Below the pieces are notes generated by a model. That model was not told where the DNA came from, ran no database searches, and saw only the letters and a program-made list of their open reading frames with translations. 64,000 nt of DNA. It comes from Agrococcus sediminis (GTDB lineage Bacteria > Actinomycetota > Actinomycetes > Actinomycetales > Microbacteriaceae). This document shows, piece by piece, positions 1 to 8,792 of this stretch; positions within the stretch are counted from its first letter, which is position 1; each line of letters begins with the position of its first letter. Location: positions 124,001 through 188,000 of the forward strand of contig NZ_VOIR01000016.1 of assembly GCF_007923295.1 (NCBI RefSeq). The letters run 5' to 3'. Both the position numbers and the translations under genes were made by a program.

Positions 1-2
1 AC

Positions 3-599
3 GGCGAGGTGCTCGTCAAGGGCGTCTGCGTCTTCGCCGGCTACTGGCACAACGAGCAGGGCTCGCGCGAGGCGTTCACCGAGGACGGCTGGTTCCACAC
101 CGGCGACATCGGTGCGCTCGACAGCGAGGGCTACCTGACGATCACGGGCCGCAAGAAGGAGCTCATCGTCACCGCCGGCGGCAAGAACGTCGCCCCCAAC
201 ACGCTCGAGGACCCGATCCGCTCGAACACGATCATCGGCCAGCCGGTCGTCGTGGGCGACCAGCGCCCGTTCGTCGCCGCGCTCATCACGCTCGACGCCG
301 AGATGCTGCCCGCCTGGCTCGAGAACCACGGCCACGACAAGGCGATGACGCTCGAGCAGGCCGCGCAGCACCCCGCCGTCATCGAGGAGGTGCGCGGCCA
401 GATCCGCCGCGCGAACACGCTCGTCTCGCGCGCCGAGTCGGTGCGCAAGTTCGCGATCCTCCCGATCGAGTTCGTCGAGGCGAACGGGCACCTGACGCCG
501 AAGATGTCGATCAAGCGCGACAACGTCATGCGCGACTTCGCCCCGCAGATCGAGGACATCTACGCCTCGAACTCCACGGCGCACGACGTCGGCGAGTGA
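3..599 (+). CDS. Long-chain acyl-CoA synthetase, C-terminal part (5' end outside window)
   Basis: This is the C-terminal ~198 residues of an AMP-forming acyl-CoA ligase, which activates a fatty acid with ATP and joins it to CoA. The visible part holds the late core motifs of the ANL superfamily: GWFHTGDIG, then the hinge GRKKELIVTAGGKNVAP, and the C-terminal lid region ending with LTPKMSIKRDNV, which carries the expected catalytic lysine area. The form 'KELIVTAGGKNVAP' is typical of the FadD15-like long-chain synthetases of actinobacteria. The reading frame is open to the window edge, so the start is missing. It stops at TGA 597-599; the methyltransferase starts 39 bases later on the same strand. 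Family assignment is strong; substrate chain length cannot be read. Confidence 0.9.
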   Translation, partial: GEVLVKGVCVFAGYWHNEQGSREAFTEDGWFHTGDIGALDSEGYLTITGRKKELIVTAGGKNVAPNTLEDPIRSNTIIGQPVVVGDQRPFVAALITLDAEMLPAWLENHGHDKAMTLEQAAQHPAVIEEVRGQIRRANTLVSRAESVRKFAILPIEFVEANGHLTPKMSIKRDNVMRDFAPQIEDIYASNSTAHDVGE

Positions 600-638
600 C
601 GGAGCCCGCGCCGAGCGAGCCCTTGCCCGTGTGAGCCG

Positions 639-1502
639 ATGATCCTGCCCGGAGCCCCGCAGTCCGCCGCGGCGGTCGCCGACCACTACGACGAGCTCGA
701 CGCCACGTACCGGCGGCTGTGGGGCGAGCACGTGCACCACGGGCTGTGGTCGACGGGCGACGAGACCCCCGAAGCGGCGGTCGAGGCGCTCGTCGACTCG
801 GTGGGCGACCGCCTCGGCCTCGCGCCGGGCGACGCGTGCGTCGACATCGGCTGCGGCTACGGCGCCACCGCTCGGCGCCTCGCGGCGACGCGCGGCGTGC
901 GCGTCGTCGGCTTCACCCTCTCGGGCGAGCAGGCGCGGCACGCCGCGGCGCACCCGACCGCCGGCGTCGAGATCCGGCAGGGCGACTGGCTCGACAACGG
1001 CCTGGCGGACGCCTCGGCCGACGCCGCGTGGGCGATCGAGTCGAGCGAGCACTTCTCCGACAAGCAGCGGCTGTTCGCCGAGGCCCACCGCGTGCTCGTG
1101 CCCGGCGGCCGCCTCGTCGTCTGCGCGTGGCTCGCGGCCGCCGACCCGCGCGGGTGGGAGGCGCGCCACCTGCTCGAGCCGATCTGCCGCGAGGGGCGCC
1201 TGCCTTCGATGGGGACGCGCGCGGAGTACGAGGCGATGGCGCGGGCCGCGGGCCTCGAGGTGGTCGGGTACCAGGACGTCAGCCGCCGAGTGGCGCGCAC
1301 GTGGACGATCTGCACCGGCCGGCTGCTGCGGTCGGTGCTCGTCGACCCCGAGACGCGCCGGCTCGCGGTCGAGGCGCGCAACCGCGAGTTCGCGCTGTCG
1401 CTCCCCCGCCTGATGCTCGCCTACCGCACCGGCGCGATGCGCTACGGCATCCTCACCCTCGCGAAGCCCGGCGCCGAGGCGACGCCGCCCCGCGGCGCCT
1501 GA
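639..1502 (+). CDS. Class I SAM-dependent methyltransferase
   Basis: A 287-residue methyltransferase with the glycine-rich SAM-binding motif CVDIGCGYG at residues 67-75 and a following acidic/aromatic region (EIRQGDW, then AWAIESSEHF). The N-terminal HHGLW at about residues 33-37 matches the HHGYW/HHGLW element of the gamma-tocopherol / sarcosine-type methyltransferases that act on small molecules. ATG 639 is chosen because upstream GTG options lack spacing to the previous gene; no strong ribosome site is seen. It ends 4 bases before the deformylase stop on the other strand, so the two genes are convergent with no room for a long terminator. The substrate is unknown. Confidence 0.8.
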   Translation: MILPGAPQSAAAVADHYDELDATYRRLWGEHVHHGLWSTGDETPEAAVEALVDSVGDRLGLAPGDACVDIGCGYGATARRLAATRGVRVVGFTLSGEQARHAAAHPTAGVEIRQGDWLDNGLADASADAAWAIESSEHFSDKQRLFAEAHRVLVPGGRLVVCAWLAAADPRGWEARHLLEPICREGRLPSMGTRAEYEAMARAAGLEVVGYQDVSRRVARTWTICTGRLLRSVLVDPETRRLAVEARNREFALSLPRLMLAYRTGAMRYGILTLAKPGAEATPPRGA

Positions 1503-1506
1503 CCGC

Positions 1507-1998
1507 TCAGTACCAGGCGGCCTTCCGCACCTCGGCCATCGCGACCGAGCGCATCTCCTTGTCGAGCGCCTGCAGGTAGAGCTTCCCGTCGAGGTGGCCC
1601 ATCTCGTGCTGCAGCATCTGCGCCATGAGCCCCTCGCCCTCGAGCACGACCTCGTCGCCCGCGAGGTCGACGCCGACGACCCGGCAGTACGGGTGCCGCG
1701 GCGTGGGGAAGCCGAGCTCGGGCACCGACAGGCACCCCTCGTCGACGAGCACCGGCTCGCCGCGCACCTCGTCGATGCGCGGGTTCAGCACGTAGCCCAC
1801 CTCGCCGTCGACGTTGTAGGAGAAGGCGGCCCGCGCCACGCCGATCTGGCAGCCCGCGACGCCCGCGCGGCCCGGCACGCGCACCGTGTCGAGCAGGTCC
1901 TGCACGAGCGCGGCGGTGGCGGGCGCCGACGGGTCGACGGGCTCGGCGCGCTCGCGCAGCACCGGGTCGCCGAAGACGCGGATCTCGCGGACGCTCAC
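1507..1998 (-). CDS. def: Peptide deformylase
   Basis: Peptide deformylase removes the formyl group from the initiator methionine of new proteins, using a metal ion. The 163-residue product has motif 2 as EGCLS (metal-binding Cys) and motif 3 as QHEMGHLDG (HExxH with the catalytic Glu). Motif 1, normally GxGLAAxQ, reads GVAGCQ, a weaker form. The start is GTG 1998, which overlaps the stop of pyc in a GTGA arrangement, so it is translated from the same message as pyruvate carboxylase. A much longer open frame continues upstream through pyc but is only the opposite-frame shadow of that gene. The altered motif 1 raises the possibility that this is a secondary, specialised deformylase. Confidence 0.85.
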   Translation of the reverse strand: MSVREIRVFGDPVLRERAEPVDPSAPATAALVQDLLDTVRVPGRAGVAGCQIGVARAAFSYNVDGEVGYVLNPRIDEVRGEPVLVDEGCLSVPELGFPTPRHPYCRVVGVDLAGDEVVLEGEGLMAQMLQHEMGHLDGKLYLQALDKEMRSVAMAEVRKAAWY

Positions 1999-4900
1999 GA
2001 CGGGCGGACCACGACGAGCAGGTCGCCCGCCTCGACGGGCGTCGTGCCGGTGAGCGCGAGGCGCTCGACGGTGCCGGCGATCGGCGTCGTGATCGCGGCC
2101 TCCATCTTCATCGCCTCGATGGTGGCGACGGGGTCGCCCGCGGCGACCGCGTCGCCCTCGGCGACCTTGACCGTGACCGCCCCGGCGAAGGGTGCCGCGA
2201 CCTGGCCCGGCACCGATGCATCCGCCTTCTCGGCCTGCGGCTTGTCGACGGTGACGGAGCGGTCGCGCACGTAGACCGGGCGCAGCTGGCCGTTGAGCAC
2301 CGTCATGACCGTCACGATGCCGTCGTCGTCGGGCTGGCCGACCGCCTCGAGCTCGACGTTGAGGGTGACGCCGCGGCCGATGCCGACCTGGTGCTCCTCG
2401 CCGGCCTGCATGCCGTAGAGGTAGTCGATCGTGTCGACGACCGAGAGGTCGCCGTACTGCGCGCGGGTCTCCTTGAAGGCCCGCGTCGGCCCGGGGAACA
2501 GCAGCTCGTTGAGCGCGTCGCGGCGGTCGGCGCCGGGCTCGGCGAGGCGCGCGGCCTGCTCGGGCTCGAGCGGGGTGACCGAGATGTCGACCGTGCGGCC
2601 CTCGAGCACCTTCGAGCGGAAGGGCTCCGGCCAGCCGCCCGGGAGGTCGCCGAGCTCGCCCGCCATGAAGCCGATCACGGAGTCGGGGATGTCGAACCTC
2701 CGCGGGTCGCGCTCGAACTCCTCGGGGTCGACGCCCTGCGCGACGAGCTGCAGCGCGAGGTCGCCGACCACCTTCGACGACGGCGTCACCTTCGTGGGGC
2801 GGCCGAGGATGCGCGAGGCGGCCGCGTACCAGTCCTCGATCCTCTCGAAGTCGTCGGCGAGGCCGAGCGCGATCGCCTGCTGCCGCAGGTTCGACAGCTG
2901 GCCGCCGGGGATCTCGTGGTGGTAGACGCGGCCGGTGGGGCCGGGCAGGCCGGACTCGAACGGCTTGTAGAGCCGGCGCACCGCCTCCCAGTACGGCTCG
3001 AGGTCGCTCACCGCGGTGAGCGAGAGGCCGGTGTCGCGCTCGGTGTTCGCGACCGCGGCGACGAGCGCCGACAGCGACGGCTGGCTCGTGGTGCCCGCCA
3101 TCGGCGCGCTCGCGACGTCGACGGCGTCGACGCCGACGGCCGAGGCCGCGAGCAGCGTCGCGAGCTGGCCGCCCGCGGTGTCGTGCGTGTGCAGGTGCAG
3201 CGGCACGTCGAAGCGCTCGCGCAGGGCCGACACGAGCTTGGTCGCGGCGCCCGCGCGCAGCAGGCCCGCCATGTCCTTGATCGCGAGCACGTGCGCGCCC
3301 GCGTCGACGATGCGCTCGGCGAGGCGCAGGTAGTAGTCGAGCGTGTAGAGGTCCTCGTCGGGGCTCAGCAGGTCGCCCGAGTAGCACAGCGCCACCTCGG
3401 CGACCGTGGTGCCCGTCTCGAGCACCGCGTCGATCGCGGGCCGCATCTGGTCGACGTCGTTGAGCGCGTCGAAGATGCGGAACACGTCGACGCCCGTCGC
3501 CGCGGCCTCCTCGACGAACGCGGTCGTCACCTCGGTCGGGTACGGCGTGTAGCCGACGGTGTTGCGGCCGCGCAGCAGCATCTGCAGCGGGATGTTCGGC
3601 ATCGCCTCGCGCAGGCTCGCGAGCCGCTCCCACGGGTCCTCGCCGAGGAAGCGCAGCGCGACGTCGTAGGTGGCGCCGCCCCACGCCTCCATCGAGAGCA
3701 GCTGCGGCGTCATGCGGGCGACGTGCGGGGCGACCGCCACGAGGTCGGCGGTGCGCACGCGGGTCGCGAGCAGCGACTGGTGCGCGTCGCGGAAGGTGGT
3801 CTCGGTCACCGCGAGCGAGGTGCGCTCGCGCAGCGCCTTCGCCCAGCCGGCCGGGCCGAGCTCCTGCAGCCGCTGGCGCTCGCCGTCGGGCGCGGGGGCC
3901 TCGAGGTCGGCCGCGGGCAGCTTGATGGCCGGGTTGATGACGCGGTCGGCCTTGCCGTTCGGCGCGTTGACGGTGACGTCGGCGAGCCAGGCGAGCACCT
4001 TCGACGCGCGGTCCTTGGGCGGGTTGATGCGCGTGAGCTCGGGGTGCTCGTCGATGAAGTGCGTCGAGACGTCGCCCGAGCGGAACTCGTCGTGCTCGAG
4101 CAGGTTGAGCAGGAAGGGGATGTTCGTGGCGACGCCGCGGATGCGGAACTCGCTCACCGCGCGGTGCGCGCGGCGGATGGCCGTGTCGAGGTCGCGGCCG
4201 CGGCACGTGACCTTCGCGAGCATCGAGTCGAAGTGCGGGCTCACCTCGGTGCCGGGGTTGATGGTGCCGCCGTCGAGGCGCACGCCGGCGCCGCCGGGCG
4301 ACCGGTAGGCGGTGATGCGCCCGGTGTCCGGCCGGAAGCCGTCGGCGGGGTTCTCGGTGGTGACGCGGCACTGGAGCGCGGCGCCGTGCATCTCGATGCG
4401 GTCCTGCGTGAGGCCGAGCTGCTCGAGCGTCTCGCCCGCGGCGATGCGGATCTGGCTCCCGACGAGGTCGACGTCGGTGATCTCCTCGGTGACCGTGTGC
4501 TCGACCTGGATGCGCGGGTTCATCTCGATGAAGACGTGCTGGCCCTTGCGCTCCCCCGCGGTGTCGAGCAGGAACTCGACCGTGCCGGCGTTCACGTAGT
4601 CGATCGACCGGGCGAAGGCGACGGCGTCGCGGTAGAGCTCGGCGCGCTTCTCCTCCGAGAGGTTCGGCGCGGGGGCGAGCTCGACGACCTTCTGGTGGCG
4701 GCGCTGCACCGAGCAGTCGCGCTCGAACAGGTGCACGGTCTCGCCGGTCGCGTCGGCGAGGATCTGCACCTCGATGTGGCGCGGGCGCACGACGGCCTGC
4801 TCGATGAACATGGTCGGGTCGCCGAAGGCGGAGTCGGCCTCGCGCATGGCGGCCTCGAGCGCATCCTCGAGATCCTCGCGGCGCTGGACCAGGCGCATCC

Positions 4901-5399
4901 CCCGGCCGCCGCCGCCGGCGACCGCCTTGCAGAAGACCGGGAAGCCGATCTCGTCGGCCCCGTCGAGCAGCGTCTGCATGTCGGTGGTCGCGGGCGTCGA
5001 CCGCAGCACGGGCACGCCCGCGGCGATCGCGTGCTCCTTGGCGGTGACCTTGTTGCCGGCCATCGCCAGCACCGCCGGGCCGGGCCCCACGAACGTGATG
5101 CCGGCCTCGGCGGCCGCGGTCGCGAGCTCGGGGTTCTCGCTCAGGAACCCGTAGCCCGGGTAGATGGCGTCGGCGCCGGAGTCCTTCGCGACGCGGATGA
5201 TCTCGCTCACCGTCAGGTAGGCGCGCACCGGGCGGCCCGGCTCGCCGATCTGGTAGGCCTCGTCCGCCTTCTGGCAGTGCAGGGAGTTGCGGTCCTCGTG
5301 CGCGTAGACGGCGACCGTGCGGATGCCCAGCTCGTTGGCGGCGCGGAAGGCTCGGATGGCGATCTCGCCACGGTTGGCGACGAGCAGCTTCTGGAACAT
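1995..5399 (-). CDS. pyc: Pyruvate carboxylase
   Basis: Pyruvate carboxylase makes oxaloacetate from pyruvate, bicarbonate and ATP to refill the TCA cycle; it is cytosolic and biotin-dependent. The 1134-residue single chain has the full domain order: biotin carboxylase (LLVANRGEIAIR at the N-terminus, AVAGGGGRGMRLV near 160-172, FIEMNPRIQVEHTVTE near 290), carboxyltransferase (ETTFRDAHQSLLATRVR, then LHLHTHDTAGG), the PYC/OADA linker domain, and a biotinyl domain with AMKM, its lysine near residue 1098. The length is that of the family. ATG 5399 gives the canonical MFQKLLVANRGE start. It is divergent from the ParA gene (65 bases between starts) and translationally coupled to def. Confidence 0.97.
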   Translation of the reverse strand: MFQKLLVANRGEIAIRAFRAANELGIRTVAVYAHEDRNSLHCQKADEAYQIGEPGRPVRAYLTVSEIIRVAKDSGADAIYPGYGFLSENPELATAAAEAGITFVGPGPAVLAMAGNKVTAKEHAIAAGVPVLRSTPATTDMQTLLDGADEIGFPVFCKAVAGGGGRGMRLVQRREDLEDALEAAMREADSAFGDPTMFIEQAVVRPRHIEVQILADATGETVHLFERDCSVQRRHQKVVELAPAPNLSEEKRAELYRDAVAFARSIDYVNAGTVEFLLDTAGERKGQHVFIEMNPRIQVEHTVTEEITDVDLVGSQIRIAAGETLEQLGLTQDRIEMHGAALQCRVTTENPADGFRPDTGRITAYRSPGGAGVRLDGGTINPGTEVSPHFDSMLAKVTCRGRDLDTAIRRAHRAVSEFRIRGVATNIPFLLNLLEHDEFRSGDVSTHFIDEHPELTRINPPKDRASKVLAWLADVTVNAPNGKADRVINPAIKLPAADLEAPAPDGERQRLQELGPAGWAKALRERTSLAVTETTFRDAHQSLLATRVRTADLVAVAPHVARMTPQLLSMEAWGGATYDVALRFLGEDPWERLASLREAMPNIPLQMLLRGRNTVGYTPYPTEVTTAFVEEAAATGVDVFRIFDALNDVDQMRPAIDAVLETGTTVAEVALCYSGDLLSPDEDLYTLDYYLRLAERIVDAGAHVLAIKDMAGLLRAGAATKLVSALRERFDVPLHLHTHDTAGGQLATLLAASAVGVDAVDVASAPMAGTTSQPSLSALVAAVANTERDTGLSLTAVSDLEPYWEAVRRLYKPFESGLPGPTGRVYHHEIPGGQLSNLRQQAIALGLADDFERIEDWYAAASRILGRPTKVTPSSKVVGDLALQLVAQGVDPEEFERDPRRFDIPDSVIGFMAGELGDLPGGWPEPFRSKVLEGRTVDISVTPLEPEQAARLAEPGADRRDALNELLFPGPTRAFKETRAQYGDLSVVDTIDYLYGMQAGEEHQVGIGRGVTLNVELEAVGQPDDDGIVTVMTVLNGQLRPVYVRDRSVTVDKPQAEKADASVPGQVAAPFAGAVTVKVAEGDAVAAGDPVATIEAMKMEAAITTPIAGTVERLALTGTTPVEAGDLLVVVRPS

Positions 5400-5450
5400 G
5401 CAGAACCCTCCCGGGGGTGCGGCGGCGCGGGCTTCCCAATGTAGTGGGGC

Positions 5451-5456
5451 TAGGCT
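5451..5456 (+). promoter_or_regulatory. -10 box of a leaderless promoter for the ParA gene
   Basis: TAGGCT ends 8 bases before GTG 5465. There is no ribosome binding site in the gap, so transcription probably begins at or next to the start codon. The position supports GTG 5465 rather than upstream starts. Confidence 0.55.
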
Positions 5457-5464
5457 TGGGCGCC

Positions 5465-6403
5465 GTGCACGTACTCTCGATCAGTTCCCTCAAGGGCGGT
5501 GTCGGCAAGACCACGGTGACGCTCGGTCTCGCCTCCGCCGCCTTCGCCAAGGGCCTCCGCACGCTCGTGGTCGACCTCGACCCGCAGTCCGACGCCTCCA
5601 CCGGCATGGACATCGAGATCGAGGGCCGCCTGAACGTCGCCGACGTCCTCACGAACCCGAAGGACAAGGTCGTCCAGCAGGCGATCTCGCCCTCGGGCTG
5701 GACCCAGGGGCACGGCGGCACGATCGACGTGCTCATCGGCTCCCCCTCGGCCATCAACTTCGACGGCCCGCACCCGACCATCAAGGACATCTGGAAGCTC
5801 GAGACGGCGCTCACGACCGTCGAGAACGACTACGACCTCGTGCTCGTCGACTGCGCCCCGTCGCTCAACGCCCTCACGCGCACCGCGTGGGCGGCATCCG
5901 ACCGCGTGCTCGTCGTGACGGAGCCGGGCCTGTTCTCGGTCGCCGCCGCAGACCGCGCGCTGCGCGCGATCGAGGAGATCCGTCGTGGCCTCAGCCCCCG
6001 GCTGCAGCCGCTCGGCATCGTCGTGAACCGCGCGCGCCCGCAGTCCCTCGAGCACCAGTACCGCATCCAGGAGCTCAAGGACATGTTCGGGCCGCTCGTG
6101 CTCGACACCGTGCTGCCCGAGCGCACCTCGATGCAGCAGGCGCAGGGCGCGGCCCGTCCGCTCCACGTGTGGCCGGGCGAGGGCGCGCAGGAGATGGCGC
6201 TGCAGTTCGACGAGCTGCTCCAGACCGTGCTGACCGCCGCTGGCCGCGCCGGCGACGAGGCAGCCTCGGGCCGCAAGGTGCCCGCCCCGACCGCCGCCGT
6301 CGACGCGACCGCCGCCGCGGAGCTCGAGGAGGCCGCTGCCGTCGAGGACGCAGAGACGACCACCGCCGGCGAGACCGAGCCGGGCGAGGGCAAGCAGCCG
6401 TAG
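5465..6403 (+). CDS. ParA/MinD-type ATPase
   Basis: A deviant-Walker ParA-family ATPase: SSLKGGVGKTT near residues 7-17 carries the signature lysine of the family, DLDPQSDAS follows as the A' motif, and VLVDCAPSLN is Walker B. Such proteins move chromosomes, plasmids or large complexes using ATP-driven gradients on the nucleoid. The last ~60 residues are an acidic Ala/Glu/Thr-rich tail with no fold visible. GTG 5465 is the start (MHVLSISSLKGG), directly behind a -10 box. No parB lies beside it, so it is an orphan ParA and its cargo is unknown; it is not the usual oriC parAB pair as judged by context. Confidence 0.85.
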   Translation: MHVLSISSLKGGVGKTTVTLGLASAAFAKGLRTLVVDLDPQSDASTGMDIEIEGRLNVADVLTNPKDKVVQQAISPSGWTQGHGGTIDVLIGSPSAINFDGPHPTIKDIWKLETALTTVENDYDLVLVDCAPSLNALTRTAWAASDRVLVVTEPGLFSVAAADRALRAIEEIRRGLSPRLQPLGIVVNRARPQSLEHQYRIQELKDMFGPLVLDTVLPERTSMQQAQGAARPLHVWPGEGAQEMALQFDELLQTVLTAAGRAGDEAASGRKVPAPTAAVDATAAAELEEAAAVEDAETTTAGETEPGEGKQP

Positions 6404-6460
6404 GCCGCTCGGCCGTCCGGCCATCGGCCGAACCTCTGCCGCGCGCGCGGCGCGAGCCGG

Positions 6461-7027
6461 TCAGGCCGTGCGGCTCCTGCGGGCGCGACGGGCCGCGAGC
6501 TCGTCGACGTGCTGCTCCTCGGCTGGCGTGACCTCGAGCTCGATGAGCTGCGTCTCGACCTCGCGCAGGACCTTGCCGACGGCGATGCCGAAGACGCCCT
6601 GGCCGCGGCCGAGGAGGTCGATGACCTCGTCGCTCGACGTGCAGAGGTAGACGCTCGCGCCGTCGGACATGAGCGTGATCTGGGTGAGGTCGCGCACGCC
6701 GTGCTCGTGGAGCTGCTGGATGGCGACCCGGATCTGCTGCAGCGAGATGCCGGTGTCGAGCAGGCGCTTGACGAGCTTCAGCACGAGGATGTCGCGGAAC
6801 GAGTAGAGCCGCTGGCTGCCGGAGCCGTGCGCGGGCCGGATGGTGGGCTCGACGAGCCCGGTGCGGGCCCAGTAGTCGAGCTGGCGGTACGTGATGCCCG
6901 CCGCGTCGGCCGCGATCGCGCCGCGGTAGCCGACCGCGTCGGCCTCCTGCGGCAGGCCGTCGGTGAACAGCAGGCCGGCGTCGAGGCGGGCGGGACCGCC
7001 CTGGTCTGCATCGATGCCGTCGCCCAT
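6461..7027 (-). CDS. MerR-family regulator (second MerR of the garA-ftsR-merR block)
   Basis: A 188-residue MerR-type activator. The winged helix begins near residue 42 with AAGITYRQLDYWARTGLVEPT, followed by SGSQRLYSFRDILVLKLVKRLLDTGISLQQIR, the typical MerR recognition and linker helices. No metal-binding cysteine cluster is present, so the effector is not a metal by sequence. In actinobacteria this protein is regularly found near garA and ftsR, as it is here. ATG 7027 is preceded by GGAAGG at a proper distance. An operator-like inverted repeat lies 25-50 bases upstream (see 7051-7075), suggesting autoregulation. Confidence 0.85.
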   Translation of the reverse strand: MGDGIDADQGGPARLDAGLLFTDGLPQEADAVGYRGAIAADAAGITYRQLDYWARTGLVEPTIRPAHGSGSQRLYSFRDILVLKLVKRLLDTGISLQQIRVAIQQLHEHGVRDLTQITLMSDGASVYLCTSSDEVIDLLGRGQGVFGIAVGKVLREVETQLIELEVTPAEEQHVDELAARRARRSRTA

Positions 7028-7050
7028 GGCCGTACCTTCCGCTGCGGGGG

Positions 7051-7075
7051 CTCAAACCTTCAAGTCGAGGTTGAG
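7051..7075 (-). promoter_or_regulatory. MerR-type operator upstream of the merR gene
   Basis: An imperfect dyad: CTCAA at 7051-7055 and TTGAG at 7071-7075, enclosing AACCTTCAAGTCGAGGTT (7055-7072, AACCT/AGGTT arms). MerR family activators bind dyads of about this size between -35 and -10. Its place just upstream of the gene suggests autoregulation. This is inference from shape and position. Confidence 0.45.
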
Positions 7076-7206
7076 TGTTGAGCCCCACCGTATCGAGCCG
7101 CCGCCCCGCTTCGGTGCAACCTCCGACGGCGCGGCGTGTCGGGGCCGAGTCTACGCCCTGCCGCCCACGCCGGCGCAGCAGGACTCGCGGGCGCGGGCCC
7201 TCGGCG

Positions 7207-7890
7207 TCAGGCGCCGAGCGCGTCGCGGGTCAGCAGCTCGCGCACCGACTGGATGTGGCTCGCGAGGTCGCGCGCGGCCTCGGCTGCCTGCGCCTGGCTG
7301 CTCGTCTCGCGCCGCCCGCGCATGGGCTTGAGCGCCGACTCGATGAGCGCCGCCTCGCGCTGGGCCGACTGGCGCATGCCGCGCAGGTGCCGCGGCTCGA
7401 TGCCGAAGCGCTCGAGCTCGACGAGGGCCTTGAGCGCCTGCACCGCGGCGTCGCCGAACGGCTCGGCGCCCGGCAGCAGCTGGGCGGAGATGGCGTCGGC
7501 GACGAGCTGCTTCGTCGCGCCCGCCTCCGACTGCAGCTCGGCGCGCGACAGCCGGCGCTCGGCGCCGAGGATCGACGGCGCCTCGACGCGCACGTTGGCG
7601 CCGGGGATCTGCGGCGAGCGGCCGTGGTCGATGTCGTCGAGGTGGCCGAGGATGACCTTGAGCGGCAGGTAGTGGTCGCGCTGCAGCGTGAGGATGTAGC
7701 GCAGCCGCTCGAGGTCGGCCGCGTCGAACTTGCGGTAGCCGGACGGCGTGCGCTGGGGCGTGATGAGCCCCTGGTCCTCGAGGAAGCGGAGCTTCGAGGG
7801 CGAGAGGTCGGGGAACTCGGGGCCGAGCTTGGCCAGCACCTGGCCGATCGAGAGGAGGGAGGCGGGCTTCCGCGCGGCCTGTGCGCTCAC
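7207..7890 (-). CDS. ftsR: FtsR-like MerR-family regulator
   Basis: A 227-residue winged-helix MerR relative with the FtsR signature at its N-terminus: LLSIGQVLAKLGPEFPDLSPSKLRFLEDQGLI, here near residues 12-43, then PSGYRKFDAADLERLRYILTLQRDHYLPLKVI. In corynebacteria FtsR activates ftsZ and affects cell division. The start ATG 7890 overlaps the garA stop (ATGA), so both are on one message; garA-ftsR is a conserved actinobacterial pair. The C-terminal half is Ala/Glu-rich and helical. Assignment rests on the N-terminal signature and synteny. Confidence 0.85.
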   Translation of the reverse strand: MSAQAARKPASLLSIGQVLAKLGPEFPDLSPSKLRFLEDQGLITPQRTPSGYRKFDAADLERLRYILTLQRDHYLPLKVILGHLDDIDHGRSPQIPGANVRVEAPSILGAERRLSRAELQSEAGATKQLVADAISAQLLPGAEPFGDAAVQALKALVELERFGIEPRHLRGMRQSAQREAALIESALKPMRGRRETSSQAQAAEAARDLASHIQSVRELLTRDALGA

Positions 7891-8342
7891 TGCCGTGGTT
7901 CGAGGTCGAGGCGTGAGCGGTAGAACGTGAGGCGGAACTTGCCGACCTGCACCTCGGCGCCGTCGCGCAGCACGACGTGGTCGACCCGCTCGCCGTCGTG
8001 GTACGTGCCGTTGAGCGACCCGAGGTCGCGCAGCTCGAACGTCGTGCCCGAGCGCGTGAACTCGGCGTGACGGCGCGACACGGTCACGTCGTCGAGGAAG
8101 ATGTCGGCGTCGGGGTGACGACCGGCGATCGTGGAGTCCTGGTCGAGCAGGAAGCGGGCGCCCACGTTGGGGCCGCGGCGCACGACGAGGATGGCCGAGC
8201 CGGACGGCAGCGAGGCGACCGCCTCGCGGTCCTCGGCGGTCGTGCCCGACAGCATGGCGGCGAGCTGGGCGCGGTAGTCCTCACCCCACGACTGCGTGCT
8301 CTCGCCGTCGTTGCCCCGGCGGGCGTCGTCGTGCTCGGTCAT
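7887..8342 (-). CDS. garA: FHA-domain regulator GarA/OdhI
   Basis: A 151-residue FHA protein. GarA/OdhI inhibits 2-oxoglutarate dehydrogenase and regulates glutamate metabolism; Ser/Thr kinases switch it by phosphorylation of an N-terminal threonine motif. The FHA core is clear: AGRHPDADIFLDDVTVSRRH and DLGSLNGTYHDGERVDHVVL, then VQVGKFRLTFY. The N-terminal kinase motif of the family (ETTS) is not found as such; the matching place reads ESTQSW. ATG 8342 has a GGAAGC-type ribosome site. First gene of the garA-ftsR unit. FHA identity is certain; conserved metabolic control depends on whether ESTQ is phosphorylated. Confidence 0.88.
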   Translation of the reverse strand: MTEHDDARRGNDGESTQSWGEDYRAQLAAMLSGTTAEDREAVASLPSGSAILVVRRGPNVGARFLLDQDSTIAGRHPDADIFLDDVTVSRRHAEFTRSGTTFELRDLGSLNGTYHDGERVDHVVLRDGAEVQVGKFRLTFYRSRLDLEPRQ

Positions 8343-8477
8343 GCGCTTCCTCCGTGCGGATGGTGCCGGCGGCCCCGGCGAGTGTCGTTCAGCATAGCGA
8401 TACGAGGCTGTGCTCGGCGTCGTCGCCGGGCGGGCCCGAGAGGCAACCCTAGCGAACGCGCGAGGGCCGCGGGCGCC

Positions 8478-8792
8478 TCACGCGAGGCCCGCGAGCGCGC
8501 GCAGCAGCGCGGCCGTCGCAGCGGCCGCGGCGACCGCGACGATGAAGGGCGCCCGCACCGCGAACAGCCCCGCCGCGACGGCCACAGCGGGGATGCGCGC
8601 GTCGAGCGCGATGCCGTCCGCGCCGCCGAGCGTCTGCACGGCGACGAGGCCGGCGAGCAGCGACACGGTGAGCAGCTCGAGCGTGCGCCGCGGCCGCGGG
8701 CTGTCGAACAGCCGCGGCGGCACCGCGTAGCCGAGCAGCTTGATCCCGAGCACGGCGATCGCGGCGAGCAGCACCAGGTGCCAGACCGTCAT
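8478..8792 (-). CDS. azlD: AzlD-family branched-chain amino acid transport subunit
   Basis: A 104-residue membrane protein with about four hydrophobic helices (VWHLVLLAAIAVLGIKLLGY at the start, then LLTVSLLAGLVAV, ARIPAVAVAAGLFAV and IVAVAAAAATAALL). Size and the proline/arginine loop RLFDSPRPRR fit AzlD, the small partner of AzlC in branched-chain amino-acid export. Its ATG overlaps the AzlC stop (ATGA), so they are coupled. No regulator of the pair is next to it. Confidence 0.8.
   Translation of the reverse strand: MTVWHLVLLAAIAVLGIKLLGYAVPPRLFDSPRPRRTLELLTVSLLAGLVAVQTLGGADGIALDARIPAVAVAAGLFAVRAPFIVAVAAAAATAALLRALAGLA

Noticed and set aside
2391-5444. 1017-codon open frame on the plus strand
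   Set aside because: Antisense shadow of pyruvate carboxylase; no domain, composition rich in Arg/Val/Gly.
1507-5814. 1435-codon open frame on the minus strand spanning def and all of pyc
   Set aside because: Its last ~163 codons are def; the rest is an Arg-rich shadow of pyc in another frame, caused by high GC.
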